A stretch of 5,372 nt of DNA from NCBI GenBank assembly GCA_030549955.1, contig JAUQQI010000284.1:1-5372 (forward strand). The letters run 5' to 3'. Below are positions 1-5,372 of the stretch, in pieces. How positions within the stretch are numbered: the stretch's first letter is position 1; each line of letters begins with the position of its first letter. The DNA is from Chloroflexota bacterium (GTDB lineage: Bacteria > Chloroflexota > Dehalococcoidia > JAUQQI01). The translations under genes were made by a program, and so were the position numbers. The notes under the pieces were generated by a model. The model made no database searches. It had not been told where the DNA came from and worked only from the letters and a program-made list of their open reading frames with translations.

Positions 1-2425
1 GAATCGCCTGCCGGACGAGCAGTTCGTCATATTCGCCGACAAAGGTCTTGACCGGCAGCCGCTCCTCAGGCGGGGTCTCCATCATGCTCAGGTTTCGCAA
101 GCCGGTCAGGGCCAGGTAAAGGGTTCGGGGAATCGGCGTCGCCGAGAGGGTCAGAACGTCCACCTCCCGCCGCAGCATCTTGAACCGCTCCTTGTGGAGC
201 ACCCCAAACCGGTGCTCCTCATCGATGACGAGCAGGCCCAGGTTTTTAAAGACCACATCAGGCTGAAGGAGCCGGTGGGTCCCGATGACGATATCCACCG
301 TCCCCGCCCGCAGGCCCCGGATGACCTCGGCCTGCGCCCGCTCGGGCCGGAGTCGACTCAGAACCTCGACCCGAACCGGAAAGGCGGCGAGCCGGGCCCG
401 AAACGTCTGATAGTGCTGTTCAGCCAGGACCGTCGTCGGGACCAGAACGGCCACCTGCCGGCCGTCCTGGACGACCTTGAAAGCGGCCCGCAGGGCGACC
501 TCGGTCTTCCCGTAGCCAACGTCGCCGCAGATGAGCCGGTCCATCGGCTGGGCAGCCTCCAGGTCGGCCTTTACGGCCCGGATGGCCTCGAGCTGGTCGG
601 GAGTTTCGGCGTAAGGAAATCCGGCCTCAAGCTCAAGCTGCCACTGGGTGTCCGGTGAATACGGCGGGCGGGTGATAATCTGGCGGACCGCCTGAGTTTC
701 GAGAAGCTCCCAGGCAATGTTCAGGGCGGCCTGCCGGGCCCGGGCCTTGGCCCGGGTCCACTCGCCTGACCCGAGCCGGGTCAGGCTCGGGGGCCGGTCC
801 CCGGTCCCGTAGTAGCGGCTTATACGGTCCACCTGCTCGGCTGGCACGTAGAGCCGGTCGCCGTCGGCGTACTCGATGAGGAGATAATCCCGCTCGGCGC
901 CCCGCTCAGCCCCCCGCACCAGGCCCCGGAAGCGGCCGATGCCAAACTCTTCGTGGACCAGGTAATCACCAACCATCAGGTCGGCCAGGAGCTGTTCAAC
1001 CCGGGCAAGCCGCCGCCGCTCACCCCGGCGGGCCCGAACGAAGCCAAAGAGCTCGGCGTCCGTATAGAAATGGACGGTCCCCTCACCATCCCGGCCGGGC
1101 ATGACCCAGCCGCCGGCAACCGGCGCGTTCACCAGGTGAATCCGCTGGGAATCAGCCGCTGGCAGAAGCTCGGCAAGTCGCTCGGTCTGCAGGCTCGCAA
1201 TAACGACCGTGTCGCCCCGGCGGGCCAGGTCGGCGGCCGCGGCCAGGGCCCGCTCAACCTGGCCCCCAAACCCGGTTGCCTCCACCCACCCGAAATTGAG
1301 GCTACCGGGCCGGGACGACCAATCGGCCAGCTCGACCCGGGGCCTGAAAGCCGACCATCGTCTGATGGTATCTTCCGGCAGAAAGTACGGGCGCGGAAAT
1401 TCGGGGGAAAGCTCACCCCGGCGCACCTGGGCTGCCCGGAGGTCCTCGGCCTGCCGGTGAAGCTCCTCGCAGAACGCCCTCAATTCAGCCGGCTCCTCGA
1501 TTATCAGGGTCGTTCCGGCCGGCAGGTAATCAAACAGCGATGCCCGCCTGAAGAACGGGCCGTATAACTCGGCCCCACCGAACCACTCACCGGCTTCCAG
1601 CCGGCGCACCTCGTCGGCGAGCCGGAGCCGGGCTTCGTCCCGCAGGCCCTGGACCCTTACCTGATGGAGCCGCTCAAGCCCTTCCGGGTCAATGATCAGC
1701 TCCCGGGCCACGCCGGCGGTTGCGGTCCGAATCAGGGCAACTGACCGCTGGTCCCCGGGGTTAAAATGGCGCAGGCTGTCGACCTCATCCCCGAAAAACT
1801 CAACCCGGACCGGCCAGGGCTCGGTCGGCGGGTAAAAATCCACGATTCCGCCCCGCCGGGCAAAGGTTCCCGGGGTGGTGACTACAGTCGCCGGCTCGTA
1901 GCCGAGGGCGACCAGTTTCCGGGCCAGGGCCTCCGGGGCAAGGCGGGCCCCAACCTCCAGCCGGACGGCGACCTCCCGGAGTCGACCCGGTTCCGGATAA
2001 CCCGCCAGGAGGGCCGGGGCCGAAACGACCAGCAGAGGCGGGGGGGGCCCCAGGCCGGCGAGCCGATGGAGAAGGCCGAGGCGGGCCTGACGGCCGAAGG
2101 GTTCAGCCTCAACCCGCTGGTAGGGCAGGGCCTCTGGCTCGGGGAAGACGGCCACTTCCAGGCCGGGCTCAGTCCAGAGGCACACCTGCTCGGCGAACTG
2201 CTTGGCCCTCTCCGGGCTGGCGGTCAGAAAAACGACCGACCCGGGTGCCCGGCTCAAAATGCGGCCGATGACGGCGGCCCGGGCCGGCCGGGTAAGTTCG
2301 ACCTCGAGCAGGCCGGAGCGGTCCGGCCCGACAATCCACCTGGCAAGGCGGTCGAAGGCCCGGTCGGCCTCAATCCGGTCAATAATGGGCTTCAGGGCTG
2401 GGGATGTCGACGCACCGGTCGGCAT
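1..2425 (-). CDS. mfd: Transcription-repair coupling factor Mfd, C-terminus cut off by window edge
   Basis: ATP-dependent DNA translocase that removes RNA polymerase stalled at DNA lesions and recruits UvrA for nucleotide excision repair. I translated the minus strand from 2425 to the edge: 808 codons are open without a frameshift. Seen in order: a UvrB-like N-terminal part with GYEPATVV (about residue 175), [11 protein letters not shown] (190-200) and [10 protein letters not shown] (212-221); the RNA-polymerase interaction domain starting near [16 protein letters not shown] (484 on); helicase motif [10 protein letters not shown] (634-642, Lys640); DEEH box (735-738); SATPIPRT (761-768). These positions almost match E. 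coli Mfd (1148 aa), so roughly 300-350 residues (second RecA-like domain, TRG motif, D7) lie outside the window. The start is well fixed: ATG at 2425 is preceded in frame by a TAA five codons upstream. There is no clear Shine-Dalgarno, but a TATAAT box lies 19 nt upstream, suggesting a very short leader. RecG shares the helicase motifs but lacks the UvrB-like and CarD-like parts. Confidence 0.97.
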   Translation of the reverse strand, partial: MPTGASTSPALKPIIDRIEADRAFDRLARWIVGPDRSGLLEVELTRPARAAVIGRILSRAPGSVVFLTASPERAKQFAEQVCLWTEPGLEVAVFPEPEALPYQRVEAEPFGRQARLGLLHRLAGLGPPPPLLVVSAPALLAGYPEPGRLREVAVRLEVGARLAPEALARKLVALGYEPATVVTTPGTFARRGGIVDFYPPTEPWPVRVEFFGDEVDSLRHFNPGDQRSVALIRTATAGVARELIIDPEGLERLHQVRVQGLRDEARLRLADEVRRLEAGEWFGGAELYGPFFRRASLFDYLPAGTTLIIEEPAELRAFCEELHRQAEDLRAAQVRRGELSPEFPRPYFLPEDTIRRWSAFRPRVELADWSSRPGSLNFGWVEATGFGGQVERALAAAADLARRGDTVVIASLQTERLAELLPAADSQRIHLVNAPVAGGWVMPGRDGEGTVHFYTDAELFGFVRARRGERRRLARVEQLLADLMVGDYLVHEEFGIGRFRGLVRGAERGAERDYLLIEYADGDRLYVPAEQVDRISRYYGTGDRPPSLTRLGSGEWTRAKARARQAALNIAWELLETQAVRQIITRPPYSPDTQWQLELEAGFPYAETPDQLEAIRAVKADLEAAQPMDRLICGDVGYGKTEVALRAAFKVVQDGRQVAVLVPTTVLAEQHYQTFRARLAAFPVRVEVLSRLRPERAQAEVIRGLRAGTVDIVIGTHRLLQPDVVFKNLGLLVIDEEHRFGVLHKERFKMLRREVDVLTLSATPIPRTLYLALTGLRNLSMMETPPEERLPVKTFVGEYDELLVRQAI

Positions 2426-2444
2426 AAGCGGGGTCTCAATTTAC

Positions 2445-2450
2445 ATTATA
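2445..2450 (-). promoter_or_regulatory. Perfect -10 box (TATAAT) upstream of mfd
   Basis: The minus strand reads TATAAT from 2450 to 2445, in the only AT-rich pocket of this intergenic region, ending 19 nt before the mfd ATG. A start about 6-8 nt downstream would leave a 5' leader of about 12 nt without a Shine-Dalgarno. No good -35 hexamer is visible 16-19 nt further upstream, and there is no TGn extension. The exact consensus match and the position make it credible, but it is a sequence match only. Confidence 0.5.
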
Positions 2451-2530
2451 CGGCCTCCGCCCGATACCGGGGAATAACCCGGGAGTTTCGCGGGCTCAGC
2501 CCCGGCGGCAACAGGAGTTATAGATAACCG

Positions 2531-2570
2531 AGGGGGTGCCGGCAAAGCCACCGGTCTGCCGGTACCCCCT
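2531..2570 (-). terminator. Long inverted repeat, probable end of the thiolase-like/DUF35 transcript
   Basis: Arms 2531-2544 (AGGGGGTGCCGGCA) and 2557-2570 (TGCCGGTACCCCCT) are complementary over 14 positions with one exception, around a 12-nt loop. The stem begins 16 nt beyond the DUF35 stop codon and lies 80 nt before the mfd -10 box, the right place to separate the two transcripts. In minus-strand RNA the exception is a C/A mismatch in the middle of the stem. There is no clear U-tract after the stem (the next bases are CGGTTATCTATAAC), so it may be a weak or Rho-assisted terminator, or a 3'-end stabilising hairpin. Confidence 0.55.
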
Positions 2571-2586
2571 GGCGGTGGATGGGCCT

Positions 2587-3012
2587 TTAGGCGGAGTTTG
2601 CCGGCCGGAACACCGGCAAGGATATCGTGGGGGACACGTCCTCGAAGTCGACGACAACCGGCATCCCGACCCTGATCTTCGCCGGGTCCGGCTCGATGCC
2701 GACCAGATTCGTCGGCATCTTCGGGCCCTCCTCGAGCTCAACAATGGCGACGACGTACGGCACCCTGTCCCGGAAGGCCGGGGTCGGGGGCCGGTGAACG
2801 ATGGCGTAGGTGAAAAGGGTCCCCCGGCCGCTGGCCTTCACCCAGGTCACGTTTCGCGAAAAGCAGTGGGGGCAGATATCCCTCGGGTAAAAATAGGCCC
2901 TCTGACAGTCGTTGCACCGGCGAAGCCAGAGCTCGTGCTCCCGGCACTTTTCCCAGTAGAAGTCAGACTCCGGCTGGGGAACCGGAAGGGGTCGCTGTTC
3001 AGCCTGGGTCAT
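2587..3012 (-). CDS. DUF35 (Zn-ribbon plus OB-fold) acyl-CoA-associated protein, partner of the thiolase-like gene
   Basis: 141-aa protein of the DUF35/OB-fold family (ChsH2 C-terminal domain, PhlB and the archaeal thiolase/HMG-CoA synthase scaffold are relatives). Such proteins bind a thiolase-superfamily partner and help hold the CoA ester. Visible parts: an N-terminal helix with FYWEKCREHEL (18-28) typical of the family; a rubredoxin-like zinc ribbon with Cys33-x2-Cys36 and Cys47-x2-Cys50; then an OB-fold segment with GRGTLFTYAIVHRPP and PYVVAIVELEEGP, ending with VGMPVVVDFEDV. All four zinc-ligand Cys are present and the length is normal, so the gene looks intact. It starts 32 nt after the stop of the thiolase-like gene on the same strand, so the two are almost certainly one operon. 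The ATG at 3012 is preceded by AAGGAGGT, 11 nt away. No catalytic residues of its own are expected; the substrate cannot be read from the sequence. Confidence 0.93.
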   Translation of the reverse strand: MTQAEQRPLPVPQPESDFYWEKCREHELWLRRCNDCQRAYFYPRDICPHCFSRNVTWVKASGRGTLFTYAIVHRPPTPAFRDRVPYVVAIVELEEGPKMPTNLVGIEPDPAKIRVGMPVVVDFEDVSPTISLPVFRPANSA

Positions 3013-3023
3013 CGCAGTCTTTT

Positions 3024-3031
3024 ACCTCCTT
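3024..3031 (-). promoter_or_regulatory. Strong Shine-Dalgarno of the DUF35 gene
   Basis: AAGGAGGT reads on the minus strand from 3031 to 3024, an almost full anti-16S match, in the 32-nt gap between the two operon genes. The 11-nt spacing to the ATG at 3012 is slightly long, but no other start codon fits better. Confidence 0.75.
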
Positions 3032-3044
3032 GTCGGCCAGGTTT

Positions 3045-4217
3045 TCAGTCACGGGCAAGGATTGCGGTTCCGCACGACGACAGGCTCCCGCCTGTCCCGT
3101 GGACCAGGGCGATTTTCGCAGGCTGAGAACTGTCCTTCTTGTGCATAACCTGGCGCTCCCCGCACTCGCCCCGGAGCTGGCGGACGGCCTCAAGGATGAG
3201 AAAGACGCCGTACATGCCCGAGTGGGTGTAGGAGAGGCCGCCGCCGTTGGTATTCATCGGGAAGTCCCCGCCCGGGGCGGTCCGCTGGTTCGCCACGAAG
3301 TCCGGCCCCTCCCCCGGGCCACAAAAGCCGAGGCTTTCGAGGGTAACCAGAACCGTGTAGGTGAACGAGTCGTAAATCATCGCCAGGTCAATGTCCTCGT
3401 GGGTCACGCCGGCCTGCTCAAGGGCCGCCGGACCCGTCCGGTAAGCGATGGTCCGCGTCAGGTCGGGCATGGCGGAAATCATGTTGTGGTCGTGGCCTTC
3501 GGCGGCCCCAAGAATCCAGACCGGCCGCTTCCGACAGGACCGGGCAACCTCCTCAGTGGTTACGACGACCGCCCCGCCGGCGTCGGTAACCAGACAGCAG
3601 TCATAGAGGTGAAACGGATAGGAGATCCAGCGGGAATTGTGGTAGTCCTCGAAGGTGAGGGGATCCCGCATCAGGGCCTTCGGGTTGAGCTGGGCCCACT
3701 TCCGGGTCGCGACCGCGATTTCGGCCATCGCCTGGCGGGTGCGTTCTTCCCCATACTGGTGCATGTAGCGCATACAGGCGAGCGAATACCGAATCGGTGC
3801 GCCAATGATTCCGTAAGGAACCTCATACTGGCTGTCGGGCAGGCCCTGGAAGAGGGGCGGTCGGGTCCGGGCCGACCGGCCGGATTCGCCGTGGGTAATG
3901 AGGGCAACCCGGCAGTAGCCCTGGCGAATGGCCGCGACCGCATGGGCCAGATGGATGACAAACGACGACCCGCCGACCGAGGTCGAGTCGGTGAATCGGG
4001 GCTCGATGCCCAGGTACTCGGCCACGACAAGGGTCGAGAAAGGCCCCGCCGTCAGCAGGCCGTCCACGTCCTTGATGGACAGGCCGGCGTCGGCCAGGGC
4101 GTTATAGGCCGCTTCGGCGTGGAGTTGCAGGGGCGATTTATTGGGGACAATGCCGATCTCGTCCGACTCGTCGACGCCAACAATGGCTATCCGCTGATTC
4201 TGCAACGGTCTGGACAT
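3045..4217 (-). CDS. Thiolase-superfamily protein lacking the catalytic Cys (Ltp2/SCP-x-like, possible acyl-CoA aldolase)
   Basis: 390 aa, the usual length for the SCP-x/Ltp2 branch of the thiolase superfamily. Fold markers: N-terminal RIAIVGVDESDEIG (9-22); the helix AAYNALADAGLSIKDVDGLL (36-55); GAVVVTTEEVA (215-225); NTNGGGLSYTH (322-332); EAVRQLRGECGERQV (343-357); ALVHGTGGSLSS (370-381). Catalytic positions are altered. The N-terminal nucleophile loop reads TSVGGSS (79-85) with no Cys. The HDAF-type His motif reads YDSF (282-285), so His is replaced by Tyr. A His remains at 332 in the region of the GHP motif, and Tyr330 and Tyr336 flank it. Classical thiolase chemistry through an acyl-Cys is therefore unlikely. 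With DUF35 next door, the best analogy is the Ltp2-ChsH2 retro-aldolase that removes a steroid side chain; the substrate here is unknown. I chose the ATG at 4217 because AAGGAG lies 8 nt upstream and the fold begins right after it. A TTG 44 codons earlier would add a low-complexity leader and coincides with a likely -35 box. Confidence 0.88.
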   Translation of the reverse strand: MSRPLQNQRIAIVGVDESDEIGIVPNKSPLQLHAEAAYNALADAGLSIKDVDGLLTAGPFSTLVVAEYLGIEPRFTDSTSVGGSSFVIHLAHAVAAIRQGYCRVALITHGESGRSARTRPPLFQGLPDSQYEVPYGIIGAPIRYSLACMRYMHQYGEERTRQAMAEIAVATRKWAQLNPKALMRDPLTFEDYHNSRWISYPFHLYDCCLVTDAGGAVVVTTEEVARSCRKRPVWILGAAEGHDHNMISAMPDLTRTIAYRTGPAALEQAGVTHEDIDLAMIYDSFTYTVLVTLESLGFCGPGEGPDFVANQRTAPGGDFPMNTNGGGLSYTHSGMYGVFLILEAVRQLRGECGERQVMHKKDSSQPAKIALVHGTGGSLSSCGTAILARD

Positions 4218-4225
4218 AACCTCCA

Positions 4226-4231
4226 CTCCTT
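4226..4231 (-). promoter_or_regulatory. Shine-Dalgarno that sets the start of the thiolase-like gene
   Basis: AAGGAG on the minus strand (4231 to 4226), 8 nt before the ATG at 4217. A second GGAGG nearer the ATG is too close (2 nt). This supports the 390-aa start over the longer TTG-initiated reading from 4349. Confidence 0.7.
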
Positions 4232-4253
4232 GCGCTGATTTCGGGCTGGCGCC

Positions 4254-4307
4254 GCCGGACGGCAGGCGAGGTGTGGGGGCCAGCTCCGGCCGTTCCTGCC
4301 GTCCGGC
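4254..4307 (-). repeat. Perfect 13-bp inverted repeat in the leader of the thiolase-like operon
   Basis: GCCGGACGGCAGG at 4254-4266 and its exact reverse complement CCTGCCGTCCGGC at 4295-4307, with a 28-nt loop. The loop holds a smaller GGCC/GGCC stem (4278-4281 with 4288-4291, 6-nt loop), so the RNA could fold as a two-tier hairpin. It ends 36 nt before the start codon of the thiolase-like gene. No U-tract follows on either strand, so it does not look like a simple terminator. It may stabilise the mRNA 5' end, act in attenuation, or be a protein-binding site. Confidence 0.6.
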
Positions 4308-4313
4308 AGGGGC

Positions 4314-4327
4314 TGCATATTGATGCA
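4314..4327. promoter_or_regulatory. Small palindrome, possible operator
   Basis: TGCAT-ATTG-ATGCA: two 5-bp arms around 4 nt, in a comparatively AT-rich spot of the divergent intergenic region. It overlaps the place where the -10 element of the minus-strand operon would lie if the TTGACA at 4349-4344 is its -35. That is a common arrangement for a repressor site, but a palindrome this short can occur by chance. Confidence 0.25.
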
Positions 4328-4349
4328 ACAACCGGAGCCCTCCTGTCAA
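4321..4349 (-). promoter_or_regulatory. Possible promoter of the thiolase-like/DUF35 operon
   Basis: A perfect -35 hexamer TTGACA reads on the minus strand from 4349 to 4344. At a spacing of 17 the -10 would be GCATCA (4326-4321) and at 18 CATCAA, both poor matches to TATAAT. A good -35 with a weak -10 would fit an activator- or repressor-controlled promoter. The resulting leader of about 95 nt would carry the 13-bp hairpin near its 5' end. Confidence 0.35.
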
Positions 4350-4363
4350 GTCGGCGTAAAGCC

Positions 4364-4416
4364 GGTCCTCCGAGGCCTGGCGCTCGGAACCCTTTCCCCA
4401 AACTGCCAGGAGGACC
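4364..4416. repeat. 8-bp inverted repeat
   Basis: GGTCCTCC at 4364-4371 and GGAGGACC at 4409-4416, separated by 37 nt. It lies between the two presumed divergent promoters. Eight bases in a GC-rich stretch is weak evidence; recorded for completeness. Confidence 0.25.
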
Positions 4417-4442
4417 CGCGACGGACCGGCCAGTAGATGCCT

Positions 4443-4460
4443 TATAAACTTAATTAGGGA
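4443..4460 (+). promoter_or_regulatory. -10-like box and weak Shine-Dalgarno of the M16 peptidase gene
   Basis: TATAAA at 4443-4448 lies in a short AT-rich pocket 18 nt before the ATG at 4467, and AGGGA at 4456-4460 sits 6 nt before it. If TATAAA is the -10, transcription would begin near 4455, giving a leader of about 12 nt that just includes the AGGGA. No convincing -35 is seen: the best is GCGACG at 4418-4423, three of six, with a 19-nt spacer. Confidence 0.4.
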
Positions 4461-4466
4461 ACTACA

Positions 4467-5372
4467 ATGTACACTCGAACTCTCCTTCCAAACGGCCTTC
4501 GGATTCTCCTTGGGGAACTCCCGTCGGCACGGTCAGTGAGCGTCTGCGTTTTCATCGGCGTCGGTTCCCGCTATGAGCCTGACGAGGTTGCCGGCGTTTC
4601 CCACTTCATCGAGCACATGGTCTTTAAGGGCACGAGCCGCTGGCCCGAGGCCCGGCTTATCAGCGAGGCCATAGAGTCCACCGGCGGGGTCCTCAATGCT
4701 GCCACCGACCGGGAACTGACCGTCTACTGGGCGAAAGTCCCGGCCCAGCACTTCCGGGTTGCGGCTGAGGTTGTCATTGACCTGGTGCGACGTCCGCTTT
4801 TCCCGCCGGCCGAACTGGAGAAGGAGCGGCAAGTCATCCTCGAAGAGCTCCGGATGGTCAATGACACCCCCCAGCAGCTCGTCGACCTGCTTATTGACCA
4901 GGTCATGTGGCCGGGCCAGCCCATCGGCCGGGACGTGGCCGGCACGAGAGAGTCGGTCTCAGCCCTGAGTTCGACCCAGCTCACCGACTTCTGGAACCGC
5001 CATTACCGGCCGAACAACACCGTCGTCGCCGTTGCCGGCCGGTTTAACCCCGAAGAGGTCCTGGACCTGCTTTACAACAACCTTCACGACTGGGAACCCG
5101 GTGAGACGCCCCGGTTCGCCCCGGCGACCAACCCGGACTCGGGCCCGCGGACGGGGGCCGTCTACCGGCGGACCGAACAGGCCCACTTCTGCCTCGCGGT
5201 CCCCGGCCTCGCCATAACCGACCCGGACCGGACCGCTCTCGACCTGCTCAACGTCATCGTCGGCGACGGCATGAGCAGTCACCTCTTCCTCGAGCTACGG
5301 GAACGCCGGGGCCTCGTCTACGACGTCCACAGCTACGTCGAGTATCTCCTGGATACCGGCTCAGAGACAGTT
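4467..5372 (+). CDS. M16 family zinc peptidase (mitochondrial processing peptidase-like), C-terminus cut off by window edge
   Basis: Metalloprotease of the insulinase/processing-peptidase family, subfamily M16B; such proteins cleave peptides inside a clamshell chamber formed by two half-barrels. The first 302 codons are present. The zinc motif HFIEH (His46, Glu49, His50) is intact, and the distal Glu ligand falls at Glu126 or Glu127 in VILEEL, the expected distance. Further family marks are NGLRIL (9-14), GSRYE (33-37), the ATDRELTVYW segment (79-88), RPNNTVVAVAG in the middle, EQAHFCLAVPG, and GDGMSSHLF followed by RERRGLVYDVHSY (278-290), which carries the Arg/Tyr elements of the second domain. 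With both zinc site and Arg/Tyr motif, it looks like an active, self-sufficient subunit. Family members are about 415-430 aa, so roughly 110-130 residues are missing. No signal peptide is visible, so a cytoplasmic place is likely. The ATG at 4467 is fixed by an in-frame TAG at 4455. The wording resembles Dehalococcoidia homologues as I recall them. Confidence 0.95.
   Translation, partial: MYTRTLLPNGLRILLGELPSARSVSVCVFIGVGSRYEPDEVAGVSHFIEHMVFKGTSRWPEARLISEAIESTGGVLNAATDRELTVYWAKVPAQHFRVAAEVVIDLVRRPLFPPAELEKERQVILEELRMVNDTPQQLVDLLIDQVMWPGQPIGRDVAGTRESVSALSSTQLTDFWNRHYRPNNTVVAVAGRFNPEEVLDLLYNNLHDWEPGETPRFAPATNPDSGPRTGAVYRRTEQAHFCLAVPGLAITDPDRTALDLLNVIVGDGMSSHLFLELRERRGLVYDVHSYVEYLLDTGSETV

Noticed and set aside
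194..2527. Plus-strand open frames at 194-658, 953-1567 and 1766-2527
   Set aside because: All lie antisense to mfd, whose conserved motifs run through the same region without interruption. The plus-strand translations show no recognisable domains.
3030..4238. 402-codon open frame on the plus strand opposite the thiolase-like gene
   Set aside because: It is a shadow of the minus-strand gene in GC-rich DNA. Its translation is Gly/Arg/Pro-rich without family motifs, while the minus strand encodes a clear thiolase fold over the same bases.
4218..4349. Longer start (TTG at 4349) for the thiolase-like protein, adding 44 residues
   Set aside because: The extra residues are Pro/Gly/Arg-rich and unlike the family. 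The TTG is part of the TTGACA box, and the ATG at 4217 has a well-spaced Shine-Dalgarno and begins just before the conserved RIAIVG segment.
4138..4401. Minus-strand 87-codon frame across the divergent intergenic region
   Set aside because: It overlaps the 5' part of the thiolase-like gene in another frame, crosses the hairpin, and has no homologous look or ribosome-binding site that I can see.
4533..5282. Several minus- and plus-strand frames within the M16 gene
   Set aside because: They overlap a gene whose zinc motif and downstream family motifs are all in one frame. The alternatives have biased, motif-free translations.

Overview
The window is a 5.4 kb piece of a GC-rich bacterial chromosome carrying four protein genes, two of them cut by the window edges. 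The bacterial Mfd-type translocase excludes an archaeal source. The wording of the M16 peptidase, and the thiolase-like/DUF35 gene pair, remind me most of Chloroflexota of the Dehalococcoidia type. That placement rests on recall of family sequences, not on a search. Arg is written mostly as CGG/CGC, and G/C-ending codons dominate all four genes, so nothing looks recently acquired.

Layout. Minus strand, 2425 to the left edge: mfd (transcription-repair coupling factor), the first 808 codons with the C-terminus missing. Between 2426 and 2586 lie a TATAAT box for mfd and a long inverted repeat that probably ends the upstream transcript. Minus strand, 4217 to 2587: a two-gene operon of a thiolase-superfamily protein (390 aa) followed 32 nt later by a DUF35 zinc-ribbon/OB-fold protein (141 aa). 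Then comes a 249-bp divergent intergenic region (4218-4466) with a perfect 13-bp inverted repeat, a TTGACA box, a small palindrome and an AT-rich promoter pocket. Plus strand, 4467 to the right edge: an M16 family zinc peptidase, the first 302 codons.

How the genes relate. mfd and the M16 peptidase are housekeeping-type genes with no obvious link to the middle operon. The middle operon is the most interesting part. The thiolase-like protein has Ser/Gly where the acyl-accepting Cys should be and Tyr-Asp-Ser-Phe where thiolases have His-Asp-Ala-Phe. It is paired with a DUF35 protein, as in the Ltp2-ChsH2 steroid side-chain aldolase. It is therefore unlikely to be a normal thiolase and may be a C-C bond-cleaving or C-C bond-forming acyl-CoA aldolase of unknown substrate. 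No RNA genes, mobile elements or CRISPR arrays were seen.
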